6,667 nt of DNA from Spirochaetaceae bacterium (GTDB lineage Bacteria > Spirochaetota > Spirochaetia > DSM-2461), in assembly GCA_016342385.1 (NCBI GenBank), contig JAEINM010000236.1:1-6667 (forward strand), read 5' to 3'. A program made the position numbers and the translations under genes. The notes under the pieces are model-generated. The model worked only from the letters and a program-made list of their open reading frames with translations, had not been told where the DNA came from and made no database searches. Positions 1 to 6,537 of this stretch are shown piece after piece (position 1 is the stretch's first letter; every line of letters starts with the position of its first letter).

Positions 1-3
1 TCA

Positions 4-32
4 TTGATAATTGCACAGAGAAATATTATAAT
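4..32 (+). promoter_or_regulatory. Sigma70-type promoter for the GAF-GGDEF gene
   Basis: A -35 box TTGATA (4-9) and a perfect -10 box TATAAT (27-32) are separated by 17 bases, close to the housekeeping consensus. The start of transcription would fall near base 39, about 10 bases before the ATG at 49, so the leader would be too short for a normal ribosome binding site, and none is visible. The reading frame stays open upstream through a TTG at base 4, but that TTG is part of the -35 box, which argues against a longer protein. Confidence 0.65.
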
Positions 33-48
33 TATTAATAGTACAATT

Positions 49-1164
49 ATGGATAATAAAAAACATCTGAAAGAGGAAAGAGTCACTCAATTTCTACTCA
101 ATGAGATAAATACACTCAAAGAGAGCATTGAGCAATATGAAAGCAAAATAAATAGATATAAAAAACTCAATGAAGTCACAACCATTATCAGTTCCACTCT
201 GAATAAAAATGAAATTCTTAAAAGGGTCCTGATTCAGACTAAAGAGTTTATGAATTGTGAGAAATCCAGCATTCTATTAGTCGATCCCCTCGAAAACAAT
301 CTGAAGTTTGAAGTGCTTACAGATGATAAAGAAATGAAGGATCTTCAGCATATTCGCTTAAACATGGGTGAAGGAGTCGCCGGTAAGGTATGGGAGACCG
401 GCAGATCCATAATAATTGAAGATACAAGCAAAGATATACGATTTACCAATAAAGTTGACCGAAAAATAAAGGAGACCACAGATACTCTACTAGCATCCCC
501 TTTAATAATTAAAGGTAATATTATTGGTGTTATGGAAGCCATGAATAAACAGAATAATAGCAACTTTACCTCCTTTGATCTGGAAATATTCGAGAAACTG
601 GCTCTCCATGCAGCCATAGCCATAGAAAATGCGGAACTCTATATGGCTGGAATATGTGATAAAATGACCGGCCTCTATAATCACGAGTTTTTTATGGATC
701 AGCTGGAAAAAGAATTTCAGAGATCCCGGCGTTACGGTCATTCCCTCTCATTGATAATGTTTGATATTGATCATTTTAAAAATTTCAATGACACTTACGG
801 CCATCAGCTGGGAGATCAGGTGATCATAAAAATTGCTTCTATTCTCAGAGACAGCTGTAGAAAGGATCTTGATTCTGCCTGCCGTTACGGTGGAGAAGAA
901 TTTGCGTTCATACTACCGGAAACAGACAAAGAGGGCGCCATAAAATTTGGTGAAAGAATTCGCGTAGCAATAGAAAAGCTTATTATCAGCTATAATGAAG
1001 AGAATGTCCCTGTGACGATTTCAGGTGGTATCAGTAACCTGGCAGATCATAAACCGGAAACAGGTGATGACTTTATAAAAATGACTGACCGCGCCCTGTA
1101 TCACTCTAAAAAAAACGGGAGAAATCGCATTTCATATTTCACAGAAAAAATGCAATTGATGTAA
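49..1164 (+). CDS. GAF-GGDEF diguanylate cyclase
   Basis: Predicted cytoplasmic enzyme of 371 residues that condenses two GTP into cyclic di-GMP. A charged, probably coiled-coil N-terminus (about 5-40) leads into a GAF sensor domain (about 41-196, with GEGVAGKVWETG) and a C-terminal GGDEF domain (about 203-363). The catalytic set looks complete: FDIDHFKNFND with metal-binding D239, plus K244, N247, D256 and the signature GGEEF at 281-285. The product-inhibition site RxxD is altered to KDLD (272-275), so feedback control by c-di-GMP may be weaker. The GAF domain ends in an NK-x5-F-x3-D pattern (N166, K167, F173, D177) that resembles the NKFDE motif of cyclic-nucleotide-binding GAF domains but is also common in ordinary GAF domains. 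No membrane segment is present. The start at 49 is chosen because a strong promoter lies just upstream; a TTG at base 4 in the same frame is the alternative. The gene converges with the 7TM cyclase next to it. Confidence 0.9.
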   Translation: MDNKKHLKEERVTQFLLNEINTLKESIEQYESKINRYKKLNEVTTIISSTLNKNEILKRVLIQTKEFMNCEKSSILLVDPLENNLKFEVLTDDKEMKDLQHIRLNMGEGVAGKVWETGRSIIIEDTSKDIRFTNKVDRKIKETTDTLLASPLIIKGNIIGVMEAMNKQNNSNFTSFDLEIFEKLALHAAIAIENAELYMAGICDKMTGLYNHEFFMDQLEKEFQRSRRYGHSLSLIMFDIDHFKNFNDTYGHQLGDQVIIKIASILRDSCRKDLDSACRYGGEEFAFILPETDKEGAIKFGERIRVAIEKLIISYNEENVPVTISGGISNLADHKPETGDDFIKMTDRALYHSKKNGRNRISYFTEKMQLM

Positions 1165-1168
1165 TGAA

Positions 1169-3235
1169 TTAATATTCCATTGTAATAGTTCCGGACCAAT
1201 CCTTCCGTACACCTTCATCTTGCTGTTTCAAAGAGTAATTCCGGTACAATATTGCCGTTTTATGATCCGGTATAATCTTCAGTGTCTCATCAAAGTACTT
1301 TATGGCTTGTTTAAACTGCTGCTGATGAAATTTCAAAAGGCCTCTCTCAAAATAACCCTTCACTATATTTCTCTTTGGTAATTCTTTATCGAATGATTTA
1401 TCATAGACTCCGTATAGACCAATCTCTTTTTTCTGGCCGGGAATGAACACCTGTCCCAGAAAGAGATAATTCAGTTTTGTCGGATCCTGTAAAGTGAGAA
1501 AGAAATCTTCACTCATTAATATATCTGTACCGAAAACCTTACTATAACCTTCAATCTGAGTAGCCACTGTCGTAGGATCTCCAATGACTGTGGCCTGCAT
1601 CCGTTTTTCATCTCCTACCATTCCCAGAATCAAAGAACCGTAGTGAAGAGAGATCCCCATTTTTAATTCATGTCCCATTTCTCCCGAATTCATCTCTCTT
1701 ATCTCTTTCTGAATATCAATTGCCGCATTGAGTACTTCTTGGGGATCTATAGCAAAGAGAGCTAAAATCGCATCTCCTATATATCTCTCTACCCAACCGC
1801 CGTGTTTTCGTATATGAGGTCCTATTTTTTCCCAGTAGGAATTGAGAAGGCTAAAAGTTTCTTCTGGATTTAACCTCTCAGCAATTTCAGTAAAAGAACG
1901 AATATCAATAAACAGCAAATATAGTTTTTTTGAAACATGATCTCCCAGTTTAATATCATTAGCTGATCCCTTTTCCAGGTACTTCATAAAAGAATGAGGT
2001 AAAAAATTCAAAAAGGCTCGATTCAATGATTCCAGATGAATAGTAAGATTCTGTACTGCTAAAAATGTACCGACAATCCGGGAGCTGAGAATTCCCATCT
2101 GTATTATGACAAAGAGAATGAGGCTATAAGAGACGATCTGCTGCCCGGGAATGAAGAAAGTAACTAATGCATAATCGTGGAGAAGTCCTATAAAAAAAAG
2201 TAAAAAAGCCATCAGAAAAAAACTGATTCTTTTCCGATCTTCTCTGAAATGTCGTATCAGGGAAATGACAATTGTCAGTGCGATTAGAACTGTAGTTATG
2301 TGAAATACTATGAGAAAACCAGTATAAATTTTTATTGGAAGAAAAAGTGTCCCAATAAAAAAAAGAGCGATAAATAATGATATTTTTCGAAAAAATGATG
2401 GGATAAAAGAGAATAGAACACATGTGAACTGTGTAAAAAACAGAAACGCACTATACATACAAATGTATTCCAGCCGGTGCAGAAAGGGCCAGCTTATCAT
2501 CTGTAAGCTATCATATAATTCACGATTATTCGTTAATCCTGTCCTTATAGCAAGGACGAGACAGAAGAGTCCAAAAAATAAAGAGCTGTAATTCCTATTT
2601 AATAATGATATCAATGTAAAAACCAGACCAATACTCGTAAGAAATCCTATAATTATAAGATCTAAACTGAAAGTTTTCCTGTACCATTCTTCAGCGATAG
2701 ACTCAGAACCAAGATACCAGAGGTACCAGATTCCCCCTTCGCGATGATAAAAATTGGAAACCTGTATAACAATTTCCAGTAGCTCTTCCTGATGACCTAG
2801 AAATAAATATTGAGGTTCAACCCAGGGGATTCCATTTTCTTTCTGTTGACTTATTTTCCCCTGAGAATGTATAAGCTTTCCATTAATAAAGAGATTATAG
2901 CTGGAGGAAACATCACCAACATAAAGAAACCAGGGTTCATCTGAGGGGGGGAGTAAAATTTGAAAAGCATACGTTCCAATACCTATTCCCGGATACTTAC
3001 CATCACTATGGAATTCCCAATGACCGGGCATGGTTAAAAAATTATCTTCTCTGGAAAATGCATCCAATGGAGAGACATGTTCATTCCAATAAAAACGGAC
3101 ATTCCCTTCAAGAGATAACATGCCGGATTTTTCAAAATCATAGGACCTGGCATCAAGAATCCCCTCCTGAAGGGTTTGAGCCCAAGAGGTAAAGCACAGA
3201 AAAAACAGGAACAACAGGGTAAGATATATTTTCAT
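1169..3235 (-). CDS. 7TM receptor class III nucleotide cyclase, C1-like subunit
   Basis: Membrane protein of 688 residues. In order it has a signal peptide (1-19, SWA before the likely cut), a galactose-binding-like ectodomain (about 40-178, with FYWNEHVSP, GIGTYAF, SSSYNLFING and IQVSNFYHREGGIW), seven hydrophobic segments (about 191-213, 217-234, 252-278, 284-303, 305-327, 337-360, 366-385), a linker with FLPHSFMKYL, a class III cyclase domain (about 436-611), a short TPR-like tail (about 621-665) and the end WSGTITMEY. Both metal aspartates are present (D444 in FIDIRSFT, D488 in YIGD). However, the base-recognising Lys is R484, the transition-state Asn is T556 and the Arg is Q560; T549 sits at the second specificity position. 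As a homodimer it should lack a working site, but it can supply the metal half to the upstream partner. Its ATG overlaps that partner's TGA. An outer ligand, perhaps a sugar, is a family-level guess. Cyclase fold is certain; subunit role is inference. Confidence 0.92.
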   Translation of the reverse strand: MKIYLTLLFLFFLCFTSWAQTLQEGILDARSYDFEKSGMLSLEGNVRFYWNEHVSPLDAFSREDNFLTMPGHWEFHSDGKYPGIGIGTYAFQILLPPSDEPWFLYVGDVSSSYNLFINGKLIHSQGKISQQKENGIPWVEPQYLFLGHQEELLEIVIQVSNFYHREGGIWYLWYLGSESIAEEWYRKTFSLDLIIIGFLTSIGLVFTLISLLNRNYSSLFFGLFCLVLAIRTGLTNNRELYDSLQMISWPFLHRLEYICMYSAFLFFTQFTCVLFSFIPSFFRKISLFIALFFIGTLFLPIKIYTGFLIVFHITTVLIALTIVISLIRHFREDRKRISFFLMAFLLFFIGLLHDYALVTFFIPGQQIVSYSLILFVIIQMGILSSRIVGTFLAVQNLTIHLESLNRAFLNFLPHSFMKYLEKGSANDIKLGDHVSKKLYLLFIDIRSFTEIAERLNPEETFSLLNSYWEKIGPHIRKHGGWVERYIGDAILALFAIDPQEVLNAAIDIQKEIREMNSGEMGHELKMGISLHYGSLILGMVGDEKRMQATVIGDPTTVATQIEGYSKVFGTDILMSEDFFLTLQDPTKLNYLFLGQVFIPGQKKEIGLYGVYDKSFDKELPKRNIVKGYFERGLLKFHQQQFKQAIKYFDETLKIIPDHKTAILYRNYSLKQQDEGVRKDWSGTITMEY

Positions 3236-5313
3236 TTTACCTCCATGATCAATGTTCCCTGCCAGTCTTCATCTAACCCCTGATGAAGAACCTTCTGACA
3301 GTCTTTCAGGTAATACAACGTGGCCTTATTCTCAGGACTATCCTTCAAAATTTCCAGAAAAATCTTTTCCGCATCTTCAAACTGCTTTAGGTGATAATAG
3401 AGTAAAGCCCTTTCAAATTTAGGGGCCAGATTTCTCTTCTTTTCAAAAATATTATTTTCACATCCATCGATAATCTCATACATACCGATGTTTTCCATCT
3501 TGCCCAGAACTTGTACCCGACCCAGAAAACAGAATGTGTAAGACTGCAACATATCCAGACGGCGAAATACTTCCTCAGAGATAATCATATTAGCATCAAA
3601 AATCCGTGTCAGACTTTCCATCCTTCTTGCCAGATTCACAACGTCACTGATAGCCGTACCTTCCATCCTCTCTTTTTCACCGATTGTTCCCACAGTAACT
3701 ATTCCCGAGTTAAGACCAATGCCAATTTTTAGGTGCTGATAACCGGCTTTCTTTCGACCTGAATTGTAATCCGTCATAGTTTCCTGCATCTCCACAGCTG
3801 CAGATAAAGCCTCATCGGGAGAATCGGGAAATAAAGCCATAATGGAATCTCCAATGAATTTATCGATGAATCCACCATGTTTTCGAATAATAGGTCCCAT
3901 GTGATTAAAATAGGAATTGAGAAAATTAAAACAATCTTCAGATGTCATGGATTCAGAAAGTTTATTGAAAGATTTTATATTACAGAAAAGCACTGTCATC
4001 TCTTTGGATACATTCTCACCGACTTCAATCTGTGATAAATCAGATTTCCCCAGATAATGAAGGATTTCCAGCGGTACAAAGCGGAGCAGGTTATTATTTG
4101 TTGACTGCAAAATTTTTGATAAACCAGTTTGCATTTCCTGTTTTTTAAAAAAATGTCCTGCCAGAAACAGGACTAGCAGAATAAAGAAAAAGAAGGTTCC
4201 CCAGGGAGTTAAATGGCGCCCCTGCATTGACGTATTGCTTACAATAAGATCATTTACAATTGTAGAGGTCATTATAACGAATCCAATAAGGATGAATATA
4301 GCACCGCTTTCTTTAAAATAAAGAGCCTGCCCCAGAATGAGAAAAATAAAAATGCTTATAATGATTATATAGAGATGTAGCAAACTAATTAGTTTAGTTA
4401 TATAAACTATGGGAACAGTTATAGTAAAAAGTGATCCCAGAATCAGGCAGACGATTAAGATTATTTTATACCGCCAGTTAATAAACCGGGGGAAAATTTC
4501 ACCTATAAAAAGGGCAAAAAGCGGCACCGCAACATAGACGGTCCAATATTCCAGGGCTCCCCAGAAAGGCCATGGGATCTGGAGCAGCAAAGCGGGCAGT
4601 ATTCTCTGATTTACCAGCAAGACACGCAAAGCCATAATTATGCTGAAAATCCCGAACAGTAAATATTCACGGCTTTTGAACTTTAGTAGATTAAATCCGA
4701 AAATGAGGAAAAATAATCCTATGATCAATAGAGCACCACATAGGAATAAATCTCTGGATATTATATTTTTGACTTGAGAAAGGAGAAGATTCGGATTCCC
4801 GATAACCAGGGGATTCCAGAGTCCTCCCGACACATCATGATAGTTTGAGACCTGTATGAGAATTTCAGTTCTATTACCTGTTCTTTTTAAAAAAAAGGTA
4901 TGGGGAGCTACAATGGCAAGACTATCTCTGAGAGTTTTTCCCACAACTCCCAACCCCCCTTTATCAATTCCGTCTATATACAATTTATATGAAGAGCTAA
5001 TGCTCGGGACTCGAAGCATAATGTCTTGTTGCTCTATTATTTCATTCCACTCGATGATTAGTTGATAAGTTCCATACCCTGATGGGGGTAACTCTGTTTT
5101 ATTATTAGCCCATTGTCCCTTCAGAAAAAAAGGCTCACTGGACGGACCCTGACCTGGAGATAAAAGCTCATTCCAATAGAAAGAATAAGATGCCTCCAGT
5201 TTCAATGGTTTTCCATTCCAATTTGAGATTTGTACTTTACCGGGCTCAAAGATAACCTCTGCTCCAAGGGTAAAAGTTATAGCTAATAAAAGAGTAAAAA
5301 ATAGATATTTCAA
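3232..5313 (-). CDS. 7TM receptor class III nucleotide cyclase, C2-like subunit
   Basis: Membrane protein of 693 residues and paralogue of the next gene, with the same plan: signal peptide (1-18, LGA then EV), galactose-binding-like ectodomain (about 38-175, with FYWNELLSP, GYGTYQL, SSSYKLYIDG and IQVSNYHDVSGGLW), seven membrane segments (about 187-210, 216-234, 247-271, 282-303, 305-329, 335-357, 370-388), cyclase domain (about 437-616), TPR-like tail (about 627-672) and the end WQGTLIMEVK. K485 (DKFIGD) and T553 form the Lys/Thr pair of adenylate-type class IIIb enzymes. The second metal D489 and the transition-state N560 and R564 (VVNLARR) are present. The first metal Asp is replaced by N445 (FCNIKSFN), so a homodimer should bind metal poorly. 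It has the half-site missing from the downstream partner. The start is unusual: no ATG or GTG exists before the upstream in-frame stop (5341-5343), so TTG at 5313-5311 is used, or less likely ATT or ATA just before it. Confidence 0.91.
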   Translation of the reverse strand: MKYLFFTLLLAITFTLGAEVIFEPGKVQISNWNGKPLKLEASYSFYWNELLSPGQGPSSEPFFLKGQWANNKTELPPSGYGTYQLIIEWNEIIEQQDIMLRVPSISSSYKLYIDGIDKGGLGVVGKTLRDSLAIVAPHTFFLKRTGNRTEILIQVSNYHDVSGGLWNPLVIGNPNLLLSQVKNIISRDLFLCGALLIIGLFFLIFGFNLLKFKSREYLLFGIFSIIMALRVLLVNQRILPALLLQIPWPFWGALEYWTVYVAVPLFALFIGEIFPRFINWRYKIILIVCLILGSLFTITVPIVYITKLISLLHLYIIIISIFIFLILGQALYFKESGAIFILIGFVIMTSTIVNDLIVSNTSMQGRHLTPWGTFFFFILLVLFLAGHFFKKQEMQTGLSKILQSTNNNLLRFVPLEILHYLGKSDLSQIEVGENVSKEMTVLFCNIKSFNKLSESMTSEDCFNFLNSYFNHMGPIIRKHGGFIDKFIGDSIMALFPDSPDEALSAAVEMQETMTDYNSGRKKAGYQHLKIGIGLNSGIVTVGTIGEKERMEGTAISDVVNLARRMESLTRIFDANMIISEEVFRRLDMLQSYTFCFLGRVQVLGKMENIGMYEIIDGCENNIFEKKRNLAPKFERALLYYHLKQFEDAEKIFLEILKDSPENKATLYYLKDCQKVLHQGLDEDWQGTLIMEVK
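3239..3244 (-). promoter_or_regulatory. Ribosome binding site inside the end of the upstream cyclase gene
   Basis: On the minus strand GGAGGT lies 3 bases before the ATG at 3235-3233. It is formed by the last codons of the C2-like cyclase (Met-Glu-Val-Lys-stop), whose TGA overlaps the ATG as ATGA. This is the strongest Shine-Dalgarno sequence attached to any gene start in the window. It supports termination-reinitiation coupling of the two cyclases. Confidence 0.8.
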
Positions 5314-5319
5314 TAATTT

Positions 5320-5334
5320 AATTATGGGATAATT
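5320..5334 (-). repeat. Short inverted repeat ahead of the cyclase pair
   Basis: AATTAT and ATAATT form perfect 6-base arms around CCC on the minus strand. The repeat covers the -10 box of the proposed cyclase promoter and ends 6 bases before the TTG start. As RNA the stem is all A-U and would be weak. As DNA it could be a small operator. There is no following T-run, so it is not a terminator. Confidence 0.4.
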
Positions 5335-5349
5335 CTTCTCTCATATCAA
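5321..5349 (-). promoter_or_regulatory. Sigma70-type promoter for the cyclase pair
   Basis: Read on the minus strand, TTGATA (5349-5344) is followed after 17 bases by CATAAT (5326-5321), a five-of-six match in each box. It sits in the 49-base gap between the DTW gene and the C2-like cyclase gene. Transcription would begin at about 5312-5315, at or next to the TTG start codon, so this message would be leaderless or nearly so. The pair could also be read through from the two upstream genes. Confidence 0.5.
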
Positions 5350-5362
5350 TAGAGGAAGGTTT

Positions 5363-5830
5363 TTAGTTCATAGAATCTATAAACAATAAAAAAGCATCAT
5401 GTATTTTTTCAGCATTTTTATTATCACCCTTCATTTTTAATATTTCTATGACACATTCCGCTGTACACAAACCCCATTCTTTCTGGTTTCGTCTAAGATT
5501 ATATTGCGATTTATTACAGGTTTTAAAAGTAAATGATTTCATCTCTTTTAAATAGGGGCTTTTGTTATATATTTTCCCCGCTTCCTGCCATGTTCCATCG
5601 AGAATAATGAAGTTTTCAAAATGTGAAATATCAGAAATGCAATTATCTTCTGAATTATTGAAAAGAAGAACCGTATCATTGCAGTCAATGGTCTCTAGAA
5701 TAGTTTTTGAGGGATTTTTTCGCTGCCAGAGTAATTGCTCAGCCATAGGACCTAATACTCGGGCAACAACATTACCCGTATTGCTGTGTCTTTTAAATTC
5801 TTTTTCATGTGTCAGTAGAAAAATTTTCAT
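5363..5830 (-). CDS. Short DTW-domain tRNA-uridine aminocarboxypropyltransferase
   Basis: A 155-residue protein of the DTW family (E. coli TapT/YfiP, human DTWD1 and DTWD2), enzymes that move the 3-amino-3-carboxypropyl group of S-adenosylmethionine onto a uridine of tRNA (acp3U). Visible family blocks are THEKEFKRHSNTGNVV (7-22), the signature DGTW (78-81) followed by QEAGKIYNKSPYL, and LRRNQKEWGLCTAEC (112-126). The signature is DGTW, as is common in the family. The N-terminal cysteine-rich zinc motif found in TapT-type members is absent, because the protein begins directly at the catalytic fold. The ATG at 5830 is the only reasonable start, as an in-frame TAG lies 12 bases upstream; its ribosome binding site is weak. 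The gene lies 26 bases after the kinase gene and is probably co-transcribed with it. Family assignment is firm; which tRNA position it modifies cannot be told. Confidence 0.85.
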   Translation of the reverse strand: MKIFLLTHEKEFKRHSNTGNVVARVLGPMAEQLLWQRKNPSKTILETIDCNDTVLLFNNSEDNCISDISHFENFIILDGTWQEAGKIYNKSPYLKEMKSFTFKTCNKSQYNLRRNQKEWGLCTAECVIEILKMKGDNKNAEKIHDAFLLFIDSMN

Positions 5831-5856
5831 ATTCTGAATCGCCTATGGATTATCAT

Positions 5857-6489
5857 TCAAAATAATTCCTGCTGTCCTGCCTGTAACTTTTCTTTGATTA
5901 AAGTTACAATGTTTTCCAGGTCATCTGGTTTATGTATGATATCATTTTCCTCTATATTCAGAGAGAGTATTTCACTACTTTTATATTTTCCGATCCATTG
6001 ATCATATAATTTGTTCAAATTATGTAGATAATCATCGGGTATTGCCGATTCAAAGTCTCTGCTCCGTAGAGATATTCTCTCTTTTAACCCAGGGACAGAA
6101 CCTTTTAAGTAAACGATTAGATCTGGTGGATTCAGTAGTTCAATAGCAATAGTATAGACTCTCCAGTACGTTTTAAAATCCCGTTCTGTCATATGTCCAC
6201 TGATATAAAGATTTTTTGCAAAAATTTCAGCATCTTCGTAAATAGAACGATCCTGCACGACATTCCCTTTAAAATCCTGTAATTCTTTGTGCATGGCCAT
6301 TCTATCACTTAGAAAAAATAATTGTGAATGAAAAGCCCATTGACTCATGTTTCTGTAAAAATCCTTTAGATAGGGGTTTTCAGAAACCGGTTCATAATAA
6401 GGCTGCCAATGAATCGATTCACACAGCTTCTGCACCAGTGTGGACTTCCCCGCACCGATATTCCCTGCAATGACAATATATTTTCCCAT
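5857..6489 (-). CDS. Deoxynucleoside kinase, dCK/dGK-like
   Basis: A 210-residue cytoplasmic kinase that phosphorylates deoxynucleosides for dNTP salvage. It has a P-loop GNIGAGKST (9-17), the EPV substrate-site motif (E33), Q56 as the probable base-contacting Gln, the DRS motif (80-82), PPDLIVYL (121-128) and an arginine-rich lid (137-147, RISLRSRDFE). R63 and D86 occupy the places of R104 and D133 in human dCK, which favours deoxycytidine or purine deoxynucleosides over thymidine. The length from the ATG at 6489 matches bacterial relatives, which begin a few residues before the P-loop. An in-frame ATG at 6567 would add 26 hydrophobic residues that do not suit a soluble kinase; neither start has a good ribosome binding site. 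The C-terminus, QQELF, resembles a sliding-clamp-binding peptide. It is first in a minus-strand run with the DTW gene. No convincing promoter was found. Confidence 0.88.
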   Translation of the reverse strand: MGKYIVIAGNIGAGKSTLVQKLCESIHWQPYYEPVSENPYLKDFYRNMSQWAFHSQLFFLSDRMAMHKELQDFKGNVVQDRSIYEDAEIFAKNLYISGHMTERDFKTYWRVYTIAIELLNPPDLIVYLKGSVPGLKERISLRSRDFESAIPDDYLHNLNKLYDQWIGKYKSSEILSLNIEENDIIHKPDDLENIVTLIKEKLQAGQQELF

Positions 6490-6532
6490 ATCTGATTCTA
6501 CCGGAAAAATTGCAACTATTAAAGAATGTAAT

Positions 6533-6537
6533 CCTCC
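6533..6537 (-). other. Unattached Shine-Dalgarno-like GGAGG upstream of the kinase
   Basis: GGAGG on the minus strand lies 43 bases before the chosen kinase start, with no ATG, GTG or TTG in a usable position after it. It falls inside the extended frame from 6567. The rest of the 134-base gap between the kinase and the tRNA holds the tRNA promoter and a TATAAA (6573-6568, minus strand) that lacks a matching -35 box. Confidence 0.25.

Noticed and set aside
345..741. Two minus-strand open frames (345-623 and 502-741) opposite the GGDEF gene
   Set aside because: They are antisense to well-conserved GAF and GGDEF codons, lack recognisable domains and have no initiation signals.
1163..1181. Imperfect A/T-rich inverted repeat at the convergent gene junction as a bidirectional terminator
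   Set aside because: It is short, bulged and without G-C pairs; too weak to call.
2124..2423. Minus-strand 99-codon open frame within the C1-like cyclase
   Set aside because: It lies out of frame inside the membrane-segment region; its composition simply reflects the overlapping gene.
3511..5065. Plus-strand open frames at 3511-3732 and 4856-5065
   Set aside because: They are antisense to the C2-like cyclase, short, and have no domain or ribosome site.
5562..5837. Plus-strand 91-codon open frame
   Set aside because: It is the reverse of the DTW gene, whose family motifs are clear on the other strand.
6490..6537. AGAAT/ATTCT pairing that might fold the unattached GGAGG close to the kinase ATG
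   Set aside because: Five A/T-rich pairs closing a loop of more than 20 bases would not be stable.
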